A stretch of DNA of 24,503 nt from Acidisphaera sp035272265. GTDB taxonomy: Bacteria > Pseudomonadota > Alphaproteobacteria > Acetobacterales > Acetobacteraceae. Positions 8,341 through 15,772 of this stretch are shown piece by piece; the first letter of the stretch is position 1, and every line of letters begins with the position of its first letter. The notes under the pieces are model-generated. The model was not told the DNA's origin and searched no databases. It saw nothing but the letters and a program-made list of their open reading frames with translations. Position numbers and translations under genes: made by a program. The stretch spans positions 1 to 24,503 of the forward strand of contig DATEQV010000299.1 in NCBI GenBank assembly GCA_035272265.1, in the 5' to 3' direction.

Positions 8341-8952
8341 TCACGTCGTCAACAGGCCGACCACCCTCAGCCCGCGCAGCAACCCCAGCATCGGCAGGCC
8401 GAGGATGGCGCCATGTTCGCCCTCGACCGCGTCGAACAGAAGCAGCCCAAGTCCTTCCAGCCGGTAGCATCCCACGCTGCCCAGCACCCCCGTCCCTTCC
8501 GCCCGCAGATACTCGTCCAGGAACGCATCGGAAAACGCCCGCAACGTCAGGCGCGGCTGCGCCAGATGCTGCAGCAGTACGTCCGTCCCGCGCAGCAGCA
8601 CGAGCCCGGTTGTCAGCACGTGCTCCCGGCCGCGCAGCCGGCATAGCTGCGCACGCGCCTGGGCGAGGTCCGCCGGCTTGTCGAACCACGCACCGTCGCA
8701 AACCAGGATCTGATCGGCTCCGATCACCACCGCGTCCGGCCGCCGATCCGCAACCGACGCGGCCTTGGCGAATGCGAGCGCCAGCGCCGCCTGGCCGGCA
8801 TGCCGGCCAGCCTCCCGCTCCCGCTCGCGGATAGCAGCTTCGTCGATGTCGGCTGCCACCGCCTCGAAACGCAGTCCCGCCGCCGCCAGGAGTGCCCGCC
8901 TCGCTGCCGAAGCGCTCGCCAGCACAAGCGGAGGTTGGTCCGCCTGCAGCAC
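8341..8952 (-). CDS. maf: Maf-family nucleoside triphosphate pyrophosphatase
   Basis: This encodes 203 aa from a GTG at 8952, two bases after the stop of the RP001-family gene. The frame runs further upstream without a better start, and the protein reaches the family's first strand, 'LVLASAS', only eight residues in. The Maf signature is clear: 'LASASAARR' at 11-19 (usual form LASxSPRR), 'VIGADQ' with Asp80 as the expected catalytic base region, and 'DKPADLAQARAQLCRLRG' at about 91-108. Maf proteins hydrolyse non-canonical or modified nucleoside triphosphates to monophosphate and pyrophosphate. The Gln after Asp80 is more like the YceF-type subgroup, although substrate choice cannot be settled here. 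maf next to the RP001 homologue is part of the alphaproteobacterial origin-flanking gene set. Confidence 0.9.
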   Translation of the reverse strand: MLQADQPPLVLASASAARRALLAAAGLRFEAVAADIDEAAIREREREAGRHAGQAALALAFAKAASVADRRPDAVVIGADQILVCDGAWFDKPADLAQARAQLCRLRGREHVLTTGLVLLRGTDVLLQHLAQPRLTLRAFSDAFLDEYLRAEGTGVLGSVGCYRLEGLGLLLFDAVEGEHGAILGLPMLGLLRGLRVVGLLTT

Positions 8953-8954
8953 CC

Positions 8955-9899
8955 TCAGGCGCCGAGCCGGCCCTCGAACGGCGCGGTGTCCTTGGCTGCA
9001 GGATCGTCGCCCGCCACCGACGCGCCCGTGCGGACCGGTTGCGGTTCCGCCGGCGGCTTGCCGCGGCGAGCGTGCCACGCCTCCATCAGCTGCAGCACGG
9101 TCGCCGCCGTCTCCTCGATCGAACGACGAGTCACGTCGACCACCGGCCAGCCCCGCCGTACACACATGCGCCGCGCCCACAACAGCTCCGCCTTGACCGC
9201 CTCGTGATCGACATACTCGGCCGTATCGGCCCGAACAGACGCCACGCCCCCCTGCGCGATCAGCTTCAGACGATGCCGCCGGATCTCGATCAGCGACTGC
9301 GGCTCCAGCGTCAGGCCGATCACCGGGCAGGGCGGATCGTCCAGCCCCGGCGGGTCCGGCAACCCCGGCACCAGCGGGATGTTCGCCGCCTTCACGCCCC
9401 GGTTGGCGAGGTAGAAGCAGGTCGGCGTCTTGCTGCTGCGGGACACGCCGACGAGCACCACGTCGGCCTCCTGGATCCCGGCCTGCGCCTGTCCGTCGTC
9501 GTGCGCCAGCACGTAGTGCATCGCGTCGATCCGGCGGAAATAGTCCGCGTCCAGCACGTATTGCCGGCCGGGACGCGCCGTCGCCTGCTCGCCGAGCGCG
9601 TCCTGCAGCATCGCCATCACCGGATCGAGCACGTTGACCACCGGCACCCGCATCCGCTGGCACGCGCCTTCGAGTTCCGCGCGCAGGCCCCGGTCGACCA
9701 GCGTCGACAGCACCGGTCCCGGCTCGCTCTCGATGCCCTCGAGGACGCGATGCAGCTGGAACCGCGTCCGGATCAGCGACCACCGGTGATAGGCGATCTG
9801 GACATGCTCGAATTGCACGGTGGTCGCGCGGGCGATCGCGTTCAGCGTCTCGCCCGTCGCGTCCGACACCAGGTGCAGGTTCATTCGATGGCTTGGCAT
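8955..9899 (-). CDS. DUF299 kinase/phosphorylase: pyruvate,phosphate dikinase or PEP synthase regulatory protein (RP001 family)
   Basis: This encodes 314 aa from an ATG at 9899; a second ATG at 9884 would give 309 aa beginning MNLHLVSDATGETL, which also fits the family. The N-terminus 'LHLVSDATGETLNAIARA' and the P-loop-like 'GVSRSSKTPT' at about 151-160 are the two hallmarks of DUF299. They are followed by 'FYLANRGVKAANIPLVPG'. Family members inactivate pyruvate,phosphate dikinase or PEP synthase by ADP-dependent phosphorylation and reactivate it by phosphate-dependent dephosphorylation, in the cytoplasm. I avoid the symbol ppsR because in this bacterial class it also names an unrelated photosystem repressor. 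Homologues (RP001 in Rickettsia, the gene next to hemE in Caulobacter and Sinorhizobium) flank the chromosomal origin. Confidence 0.92.
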   Translation of the reverse strand: MPSHRMNLHLVSDATGETLNAIARATTVQFEHVQIAYHRWSLIRTRFQLHRVLEGIESEPGPVLSTLVDRGLRAELEGACQRMRVPVVNVLDPVMAMLQDALGEQATARPGRQYVLDADYFRRIDAMHYVLAHDDGQAQAGIQEADVVLVGVSRSSKTPTCFYLANRGVKAANIPLVPGLPDPPGLDDPPCPVIGLTLEPQSLIEIRRHRLKLIAQGGVASVRADTAEYVDHEAVKAELLWARRMCVRRGWPVVDVTRRSIEETAATVLQLMEAWHARRGKPPAEPQPVRTGASVAGDDPAAKDTAPFEGRLGA

Positions 9900-10190
9900 G
9901 GACCCGAGGATAACGTGGATAACCGGAGTGGACACAATCGAGATCGTCGGCCGGCCCGGAAACCCGGGGGCACCACGCACGTTACCGGAGATTCCGGATG
10001 AATTTGCCGTCCTCCGGCCGGCCAAGTGGACGGCGCGGGAGTTTGCCGATAATGCAGCGCCTTGCCGCCGCGGGCTGATGTGGATGGATCCGGGACAGTC
10101 TGCAGGCTTGCGGGTACCCCATGTTCCACAGGCATCAACCTCTTCCTCCCTCTCGCTAAGAATTTCTCTTCTCTGTTTAGTATCGGGACG
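9900..10190. other. Candidate chromosomal replication origin (oriC) in the RP001-hemE intergenic region
   Basis: A 291 bp non-coding region separates the divergent RP001-family gene and hemE, the conserved location of oriC in Caulobacter, Rickettsia and Sinorhizobium (known). Seen here: the direct repeat GGATAAC-GT-GGATAAC at 9908-9923, containing CGTGGATAA (9914-9922), one mismatch from the DnaA box TGTGGATAA. Weaker sites with two mismatches lie at 9905-9913, 10044-10052 and 10079-10087. TGTTCCACA at 10122-10130 is one mismatch from the Caulobacter G-box TGATCCACA. An IHF-like ATCAA-N4-TT lies at 10134-10144. A stretch at 10156-10183 is 20/28 A+T in an otherwise GC-rich sequence and could unwind. 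No CtrA site (TTAA-N7-TTAA) is present. The same interval must also hold the promoters of both flanking genes, so some signals may serve transcription. Confidence 0.6.
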
Positions 10191-11228
10191 ATGAACACGA
10201 AGCCGCTGTTGCGAGTGCTGAACGGAGAGGCCGTGTGGCCGCCGCCGCTATGGCTGATGCGCCAGGCCGGCCGCTATCTGCCCGAGTACCGCCAGCTGCG
10301 TGCGCAAGCCGGCGATCTGCTGACCGCCTTCACCAGCCCCGATATTGCCACCGAAATCACCCTGCAGCCGATCCGGCGCTACGGGATGGATGCAGCGATC
10401 CTCTACAGCGACATCCTGATCCTGCCCTGGGCGCTCGGTCGCGACCTCGCGTTTCGCGAAGGCGAAGGGCCGGTGATGACCGCGTTGCGGGAGCGTGACG
10501 CCATCGAGACGTTGGCCGGCGTCTCGCCCGTCGATCGCCTCGCCTCGGCCCTGGAAACGCTGCGCCGCGTGCGTGCCGAGCTCGATGCGCGCCATCCCGG
10601 CACGGCCTTGATCGGCTTCGCCGGCGCACCGTTCACGGTCGCCTGCTACATGGTCGAGGGCCGCGGCTCGAAAGACCATGCCGACGTGCGCCACTTCGCC
10701 TTCGCGCAGCCCGAAACCTTCGCGCGCCTGATCGACATCCTGGTCGACGCCACGACCGACTACCTCGCCGCACAGGCCGAAGCAGGCGCCGAGGCGCTGA
10801 TGCTGTTCGACAGCTGGGCCGGCGTGCTGCCGCCGACGCTGTTCGAGGCCTACGTGACTGCCCCGGCCGCCCACATCGCCAACGCCCTGCATGCCCGCGT
10901 GCCGGCGGCGAAGCTGATCGGCTTTCCTCGCCTCGCCGGGGGAATGTTGCCCGGCTATGCGGCGCGGGCGGAGATGGACGCGATCGGCATCGACACCGCG
11001 GTTCCGCCCCGCTGGGCCGCCGAGCAGGTCGGCCCCCGCGTCGCCCTGCAGGGCAATCTCGATCCGATGGCGCTGGTCGCCGGCGGTGAGGCGATGGAGA
11101 CCGAGGCCCTCGGCATCCGTGCCGCCCTGCGGGGCCGTCCACACATCTTCAACCTTGGTCACGGCATCGTGCCGCAGACCCCGCCTGACAACGTGGCAAG
11201 GCTCGTGGACCTTGTCCGCAGCCGCTGA
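10191..11228 (+). CDS. hemE: Uroporphyrinogen decarboxylase
   Basis: This encodes 345 aa, the usual HemE length. The enzyme removes four carboxyl groups from uroporphyrinogen III to make coproporphyrinogen III in the cytoplasm. Signature one is 'PPLWLMRQAGRYLPEYR' at residues 18-34, containing the substrate-binding Arg residues. Signature two is 'IGFAGAPFTVACYM', followed by 'LMLFDSWAGVLPP' and the C-terminal 'HIFNLGHGIVPQTPP'. The ATG at 10191 gives the standard N-terminus; the open frame upstream has no family similarity. The gene before hemE points away across the candidate origin. hemH follows 18 bp downstream, so the two are probably co-transcribed. Confidence 0.97.
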   Translation: MNTKPLLRVLNGEAVWPPPLWLMRQAGRYLPEYRQLRAQAGDLLTAFTSPDIATEITLQPIRRYGMDAAILYSDILILPWALGRDLAFREGEGPVMTALRERDAIETLAGVSPVDRLASALETLRRVRAELDARHPGTALIGFAGAPFTVACYMVEGRGSKDHADVRHFAFAQPETFARLIDILVDATTDYLAAQAEAGAEALMLFDSWAGVLPPTLFEAYVTAPAAHIANALHARVPAAKLIGFPRLAGGMLPGYAARAEMDAIGIDTAVPPRWAAEQVGPRVALQGNLDPMALVAGGEAMETEALGIRAALRGRPHIFNLGHGIVPQTPPDNVARLVDLVRSR

Positions 11229-11246
11229 CCGGCCACTTCGCGAACC

Positions 11247-12368
11247 ATGAGCGCAACACCCAGTCCTGGCCGGAGCGGTAAGCAGCGCGTCGCCGTCGTC
11301 CTGTTCAACCTGGGCGGCCCCGACAGCCCGGACGCGATCAAGCCGTTCCTGCTCAACCTGTTCCGCGACCCGGCGATCCTGCGGGTGCCGTTCGTCTTCC
11401 GCCCGCTCCTCGCCCGCCTGATCGCGCGTGCCCGGGTGAAGCCGGCCACCGCCAACTACATGCTGCTCGGCGGCAAATCGCCGCTGCTCGATCTGACCGA
11501 AAAGCAGGCAAGCGCGCTGGAAGCCGCGCTGCCGGACATCGAGGCGAAGTGCTTCATCGCGATGCGCTACTGGCACCCGATGAGCCTCGAAGCGGCACGG
11601 GCCGTGAAAGCCTGGGGCGCGGATCGCGTGGTTCTGTTGCCGCTCTATCCGCAGTTCTCCACCACGACGACGGGAAGCTCGCTGACCGCGTGGCGCGAAG
11701 CCGCGGCACGAGCGAACCTCGTCGTTCCCACGATGACCATCTGCTGCTATCCGCGCGACGACCGCTATGTCCGCGGCACGGCCGCCCTGCTCGTGCGCAC
11801 CCTGGATTCCGCCCGCGCTTCGACCAGCGTCCCTTTGCGGGTGCTGTTCTCGGCGCACGGCCTGCCGGAGGTCATCGTCGCGGGCGGCGACCCGTACCAG
11901 TTTCAGGTGGAACGGACCGTGGCTGACGTCCTGCGCGCGCTCGGCCGCGAGATCGACTACCGCATCTGCTACCAGTCGCGCGCCACGCCGCAGCGCTGGA
12001 TCGGCCCGAGCACCGAGGAGTCGATCGAGGAAGCCGCCCGCGACGGTGTGGGTCTGGTCGTGCAGCCGATCGCCTTCGTCTCCGAGCACAGCGAGACCCT
12101 GGTGGAGCTCGACGTCGAATACCGCGAGTTCGCCGAGAAGCTGGGCGTCGAGCATTACTTCCGCGTCCCCGCACAGAACGATGACGCGGGCTTCGTCGCC
12201 GCGATGGCGGGCCTTGTCCGTTCCGCGCTGGCGCGTGGCCCCGGCCTGTGCAGCTACGCCGGCCAGGGCACCTGCCCGGCCAACCACGGCGACTGCCCGC
12301 ACGTGAAGGCCGGGCTGCGGATCGTCTCGGCGGGGTCGGAGCCTCCGCCGCTGAGGCTCGCCGCCTGA
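11247..12368 (+). CDS. hemH: Ferrochelatase
   Basis: This encodes 373 aa, starting 18 bp after hemE. The enzyme inserts ferrous iron into protoporphyrin IX, the last haem step, at the inner face of the membrane. The N-terminus 'VAVVLFNLGGPDSPDAI', the catalytic-His motif 'FSAHGLPE' (His204) and 'QPIAFVSEHSETLVELDVEY' at 273-292 are all present and intact. The C-terminal tail carries three cysteines (335, 343, 350; 'CSYAGQGTCPANHGDC'), and further cysteines lie at 166/167. This arrangement recalls ferrochelatases with a [2Fe-2S] cluster held by one internal and three C-terminal cysteines, but the spacing differs from the human enzyme and the cluster is inference. With hemE and hemJ it makes a late haem-synthesis cluster. 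Confidence 0.96.
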   Translation: MSATPSPGRSGKQRVAVVLFNLGGPDSPDAIKPFLLNLFRDPAILRVPFVFRPLLARLIARARVKPATANYMLLGGKSPLLDLTEKQASALEAALPDIEAKCFIAMRYWHPMSLEAARAVKAWGADRVVLLPLYPQFSTTTTGSSLTAWREAAARANLVVPTMTICCYPRDDRYVRGTAALLVRTLDSARASTSVPLRVLFSAHGLPEVIVAGGDPYQFQVERTVADVLRALGREIDYRICYQSRATPQRWIGPSTEESIEEAARDGVGLVVQPIAFVSEHSETLVELDVEYREFAEKLGVEHYFRVPAQNDDAGFVAAMAGLVRSALARGPGLCSYAGQGTCPANHGDCPHVKAGLRIVSAGSEPPPLRLAA

Positions 12369-12415
12369 CCTTGCGCCCGTTCGTTCATTCCGATGCCGAC
12401 GTGTGGGACGCCGAG

Positions 12416-13123
12416 ATGTGGCACGCCCATGCCTCCGCCGCGCTCGCGTCGCGGGCGGCGCCCCTGGACATGGTGGTCTTCGACTGCGACGGCGTTCTGG
12501 TCGACAGCGAGCGGATCGCCAGCCGCATCATCGCCGAGGAACTGACCGGAGTCGGCTGGCCGCTCGGCCCGCACGAGGTGGAAGCGCATTTCCTCGGCAA
12601 CTCGCTCCGGCAGATGGTGCCGGTGATCGAACAGCGGCTCGGCCGGAAGCTGCCGCCGGGCTGGAGCGAAGCCCTTCGCCTGCGGATGCTCGACGCCCTC
12701 ACGCGCGAGGCCACGCTGGTCCACGGCGCGCTGCAGGCCATCGCCGCCGTCACCGAATTCGGCCTGAAGTGGCGGATCGCCTCGAATTCCTCGCATGAGG
12801 AGATGACGGCCAAGTTCACCCGCACCGGCCTGACCGACCTGGTCGCCGGCCGCGTGCACAGCCATCGCGACGTCGGCGCCGGCAAGCCCGCGCCCGACCT
12901 CTATCTCGCCGCCGCGGCCGCCGAGGGCATCCCGCCCGCGCACTGCCTGGTCATAGCGGACAGCCCGCCCGGCGTGCAGGCCGCTGTCTCGGCCGGCATG
13001 CAGGTGCTGGCGCTGGTCCCGCGCGGCGACCCGTTGCGTCTGCACGGCCTCGGCGCCTTGCCGATCCGGTGTCTGTCGGCGGTGCCGGACCTGCTGCGGG
13101 CCGCCTTGCGGGCCACGGCATGA
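12416..13123 (+). CDS. HAD-superfamily (subfamily IA) phosphatase or phosphoglucomutase-like hydrolase
   Basis: This encodes 235 aa from the ATG at 12416, supported by GGGA 7 bases before it. GTG 12401 and TTG 12371 (2 bases after the hemH stop) are alternatives in frame. HAD motif I 'VFDCDGVLVDSE' puts the nucleophile at Asp23 and the acid at Asp25. Motif II is 'IASNSSHEEM', the motif III lysine is in 'GAGKPAPDLYL', and motif IV is 'IADSPPGVQAA', in which one of the usual acidic pair is present. The cap follows motif I, as in the beta-phosphoglucomutase/GS1-like branch. The substrate is unknown: sugar phosphates, phosphoglycolate or nucleotides are all possible. It sits between hemH and hemJ without an obvious link to haem synthesis. 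Confidence 0.85.
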   Translation: MWHAHASAALASRAAPLDMVVFDCDGVLVDSERIASRIIAEELTGVGWPLGPHEVEAHFLGNSLRQMVPVIEQRLGRKLPPGWSEALRLRMLDALTREATLVHGALQAIAAVTEFGLKWRIASNSSHEEMTAKFTRTGLTDLVAGRVHSHRDVGAGKPAPDLYLAAAAAEGIPPAHCLVIADSPPGVQAAVSAGMQVLALVPRGDPLRLHGLGALPIRCLSAVPDLLRAALRATA

Positions 13124-13179
13124 CGGCGCTTGTCATCGCGCAGCTTGTGCCGCCTCGGCGCTCTCTCTAGGTCACTGGG

Positions 13180-13731
13180 ATGGCCGAGACGGCGCTGAGG
13201 GTATGGACGCTTGAGGAATTCCTCGCCTGGGACGAGGCGCAGGAAGGCGCGCATGAGTTCGACGGGGTGGAGCCGATCCCGATGAACCCGCCCACCACCC
13301 GCCACCAAGTCATCCTCCTCGAACTGCTGGATGCGCTCCGCCGGTCAGCCAAGCCGGTCCGGGTTCTGCCTGGCGTCATGATCGTCACCAAGGAGGGTCG
13401 CGCGAGGCGGATACCGGACATTGCGGTCGTCCCGCGGGATGCTCCGCTCTCGACACCCGTGGGCTCGCCGATCGTCGTCGTGGAGATCGCGTCGCCGAGC
13501 ACCAGCCGCACCGATACGGTCGCCAAGGTCGCCGAATACACCGCACTCCCTACCCTCCGGCACTATCTGCTCCTGGAGCAGGCGCGCGCGGCCGGGACGC
13601 TGCACAGTCGCAACCCCGACGGCTTCTGGACCGCACAGTCCTTGCAGCCGGGCGCCTCCGTCGCCCTCGCCGAGCTCGATCTGCGGTTTCCGCTCGATGA
13701 CTGCTACGCCGGCCTGCCGGACGAAGCGTGA
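13180..13731 (+). CDS. Uma2-family (DUF820) PD-(D/E)XK nuclease-like protein
   Basis: This encodes 183 aa. The Uma2/DUF820 pattern is present in order: 'HEFDGVEPIPMNPP' at 25-38 (usual form yElidGel), a His at 42 ('TRHQVI'), 'IPDIAVV' with the PD pair at 79-80, 'VVVEIASPSTSRTDTVAKVAEY' at 99-120 with Glu102 and Lys116, and 'LRHYLLLEQ'. These are the catalytic-type residues of the PD-(D/E)XK fold. The family is common in cyanobacteria and scattered in other bacteria, and its biological role is poorly understood. Its GTGA stop overlaps the GTG start of hemJ, so hemJ translation is probably coupled to it. It appears to be inserted in the hemH-hemJ-rho block. Confidence 0.88.
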   Translation: MAETALRVWTLEEFLAWDEAQEGAHEFDGVEPIPMNPPTTRHQVILLELLDALRRSAKPVRVLPGVMIVTKEGRARRIPDIAVVPRDAPLSTPVGSPIVVVEIASPSTSRTDTVAKVAEYTALPTLRHYLLLEQARAAGTLHSRNPDGFWTAQSLQPGASVALAELDLRFPLDDCYAGLPDEA

Positions 13732-14180
13732 CCGTCTCGTTTCTGATCTACCTCTATCCCTCGACGAAGGCGCTGCACGTCATCGCGCTGATCGCCTGGA
13801 TGGCCGGCCTGTTCTACCTGCCGCGCCTGTATGTCTATCACTGCGAAGTCCCGGCCGGATCGCGCGAAAGCGAGCGCTTCAAGGTTATGGAGCGCCGGCT
13901 GCTCAAGCAGATCACCACCCCGGCGATGCTCGCCACCTGGTTCTTCGGCATCCTGCTGGTGCTGACCCCCGGCATTGTCGACTGGTCGGCCGAGTGGTGG
14001 CACCTGAAGCTCGCCGCTGTCCTGCTGATGACCGGCTTCCACGGTGCCGCCTCGCGCTGGCGGCGTGACTTCCTGGAGGACCGCAACCGCCGGCCGCAAC
14101 GGTTCTACCGGATCGCCAACGAGGTGCCGACGCTGCTCCTGATGGTCATCGTCATCATGGTCATCGTCCGGCCATTCTGA
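13728..14180 (+). CDS. hemJ: Protoporphyrinogen IX oxidase HemJ
   Basis: This encodes 150 aa from a GTG at 13728, overlapping the Uma2 stop by four bases. HemJ is the oxygen-independent membrane enzyme that oxidises protoporphyrinogen IX to protoporphyrin IX in many alphaproteobacteria lacking HemG and HemY. Four hydrophobic helices are visible. The conserved N-terminal block 'LYPSTKALHVIALIAWMAGL' holds the essential His, and 'FYLPRLYVYH' holds a second conserved His and Arg. 'KVMERRLLKQITTPAML' and 'WWHLKLAAVLLMTGFHG' match the second conserved half. The product feeds HemH, encoded 1.4 kb upstream. The length is normal. Confidence 0.95.
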   Translation: MTVSFLIYLYPSTKALHVIALIAWMAGLFYLPRLYVYHCEVPAGSRESERFKVMERRLLKQITTPAMLATWFFGILLVLTPGIVDWSAEWWHLKLAAVLLMTGFHGAASRWRRDFLEDRNRRPQRFYRIANEVPTLLLMVIVIMVIVRPF

Positions 14181-14424
14181 TCGGCAGGCGGCCCTGGGCG
14201 GGGCCTCTTGAAGTCCCGGGAACCACCGGCCAAGTAAGCCGTTGACAAAATAAGCGGACGCCCGCATGGATCGGGTGTCTGTTGCGGCCGAAACCGGCTG
14301 CTTACCTTCCTGTTGCAATTCTGGCCTGCCCGCGCCCCCCCGGCGTTGGCGTCCGCACAAGCCGGTGTTCTCCCTGGCCGCCGTGCGGGTGGCCACATCA
14401 CGATCCCCCCGAAGGCCCATCCGA
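14181..14424 (+). promoter_or_regulatory. rho leader region with a -35-like TTGACA
   Basis: The 244 bp between hemJ and rho contains a perfect TTGACA at 14242-14247. No good -10 element is found at 16-18 bases, so promoter assignment is tentative. Downstream, from about 14300 to 14400, the leader is C-rich and G-poor in stretches ('cttaccttcctg', 'cgcgcccccccgg', 'tctccctgg'). Such sequence could be bound by Rho itself for autoregulation, as known for rho leaders in other bacteria; that is inference. The open frame from 14266 in phase with rho lacks family similarity. Confidence 0.35.
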
Positions 14425-15699
14425 ATGCATCTCGCCGAACTCAAGGCAAAATCACCCGCAGACCTGCTCAGCTACGCTGAGTCCCTGCAGATCGAGAACG
14501 CGTCGTCCCTGCGCAAGCAGGACATGATGTTCGCGATCCTCAAGAACCTCGCCGAGAACGACCAGGCGATCCACGGCGAAGGCACGCTGGAGATCCTGCC
14601 CGACGGCTTCGGCTTCCTGCGCAGCCCCGAAGCCAACTACCTGCCGGGCCCGGACGACATCTACGTCTCCCCCAGCCAGGTCCGCCGCTTCGGCCTGCGC
14701 ACCGGCGACACCGTCGAGGGCCAGATCCGCGCGCCGAAGGACGGCGAGCGCTATTTCGCGCTGCTCAAGGTCGACACCGTCAACTTCGAGAACCCCGACA
14801 GCGTCCGCCACCGCATCAACTTCGACAACCTGACCCCGCTCTATCCCGACGAGCGGCTGAAGATGGAGGTCGAGAACTTCCAGTCGGTCGCGAAGGGTCC
14901 AGGCAAGGACTACACCCCGCGGGTCATCGACCTGATCTCGCCGATCGGCAAAGGCCAGCGCGCCCTGGTGGTCGCCCCGCCGCGCACCGGCAAGACGGTG
15001 ATGCTGCAGAACATCGCCACGGCGATCGCCCTCAACCACCCCGACGTCTTCCTCATTGTGCTGCTGATCGACGAGCGGCCGGAGGAAGTCACCGACATGG
15101 CCCGCAGCGTGAAGGGCGAGGTCATCAGCTCCACCTTCGACGAGCCGGCCACCCGCCACGTGCAGGTCACCGAGATGGTGCTCGAGAAGGCCAAGCGGCT
15201 GGTCGAGCACAAGCGCGACGTGGTGATCCTGCTCGACAGCATCACGCGCCTCGCGCGCGCTTACAACACGGTGGTGCCGAGCTCCGGCAAGGTGTTGACC
15301 GGCGGCGTGGACGCCAACGCCCTGCAGCGCCCCAAGCGCTTCTTCGGCGCCGCCCGCAACATCGAGGAAGGCGGCTCGCTGACCATCATCGCGACCGCGC
15401 TGATCGACACCGGCAGCCGGATGGACGAGGTGATCTTCGAGGAGTTCAAGGGCACCGGTAACAGCGAAATCATTCTCGACCGCAAGCTGTCCGACAAGCG
15501 CACCTTCCCGGCGATCGACATCACCAAGTCGGGCACCCGCAAGGAGGAGCTGCTGGTCGACAAGGGCACGCTGTCGAAGATGTGGGTCCTGCGCCGAATC
15601 CTGAACCCAATGGGCACGACCGACGCGATGGAGTTCCTGCTCGACAAGCTGAAGTACAGCAAGACGAACAACGACTTCTTCGAGGCGATGAACACCTGA
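14425..15699 (+). CDS. rho: Transcription termination factor Rho
   Basis: This encodes 424 aa, typical for Rho. The hexameric RNA-dependent ATPase ends transcription and works in the cytoplasm on nascent RNA. The N-terminal 'MHLAELKAKSPADLLSYAES' is the Rho-N domain. The cold-shock-like RNA-binding domain starts at 'GTLEILPDGFGFLR' (53-66). Walker A 'APPRTGKT' is at 184-191, then 'LLIDERPEEVTDM' at 213-225, Walker B 'VVILLDSITRLARAYN', the Q-loop segment 'LTGGVDANALQ' and the R-loop region 'GTGNSEIILDR'. The ATG at 14425 matches the family start. rho following hemJ is a conserved arrangement near the origin in alphaproteobacteria. Confidence 0.98.
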   Translation: MHLAELKAKSPADLLSYAESLQIENASSLRKQDMMFAILKNLAENDQAIHGEGTLEILPDGFGFLRSPEANYLPGPDDIYVSPSQVRRFGLRTGDTVEGQIRAPKDGERYFALLKVDTVNFENPDSVRHRINFDNLTPLYPDERLKMEVENFQSVAKGPGKDYTPRVIDLISPIGKGQRALVVAPPRTGKTVMLQNIATAIALNHPDVFLIVLLIDERPEEVTDMARSVKGEVISSTFDEPATRHVQVTEMVLEKAKRLVEHKRDVVILLDSITRLARAYNTVVPSSGKVLTGGVDANALQRPKRFFGAARNIEEGGSLTIIATALIDTGSRMDEVIFEEFKGTGNSEIILDRKLSDKRTFPAIDITKSGTRKEELLVDKGTLSKMWVLRRILNPMGTTDAMEFLLDKLKYSKTNNDFFEAMNT

Positions 15700-15709
15700 C
15701 GGTCGGGTG

Positions 15710-15735
15710 CGACGGGCGCCTTCGGGCGCCCGTCG
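15710..15735. terminator. GC-rich hairpin with TTCG loop after rho
   Basis: A perfect 11 bp stem (15710-15720 with 15725-15735; core GACGGGCGCC / GGCGCCCGTC) closes on a TTCG tetraloop, an unusually stable loop. It lies 10 bp past the rho stop and 38 bp before the stop of the convergent gene at 15773, so it could end transcription from both sides. There is no T-tract on either strand, so it may protect mRNA ends or assist rather than terminate alone. Confidence 0.65.
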
Positions 15736-15772
15736 GATCGGTTATCGCGGCCTGCGTGTCGTGAGGCGGCCG

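Noticed and set aside
9900..10190. CtrA binding sites in the candidate origin
   Set aside because: There is no TTAA-N7-TTAA, not even a TTAA half site, in the interval.
14266..14424. In-frame 53-codon extension upstream of rho
   Set aside because: The known Rho N-terminus starts at 14425, and the extension is Pro/Arg/Cys-rich without family similarity.
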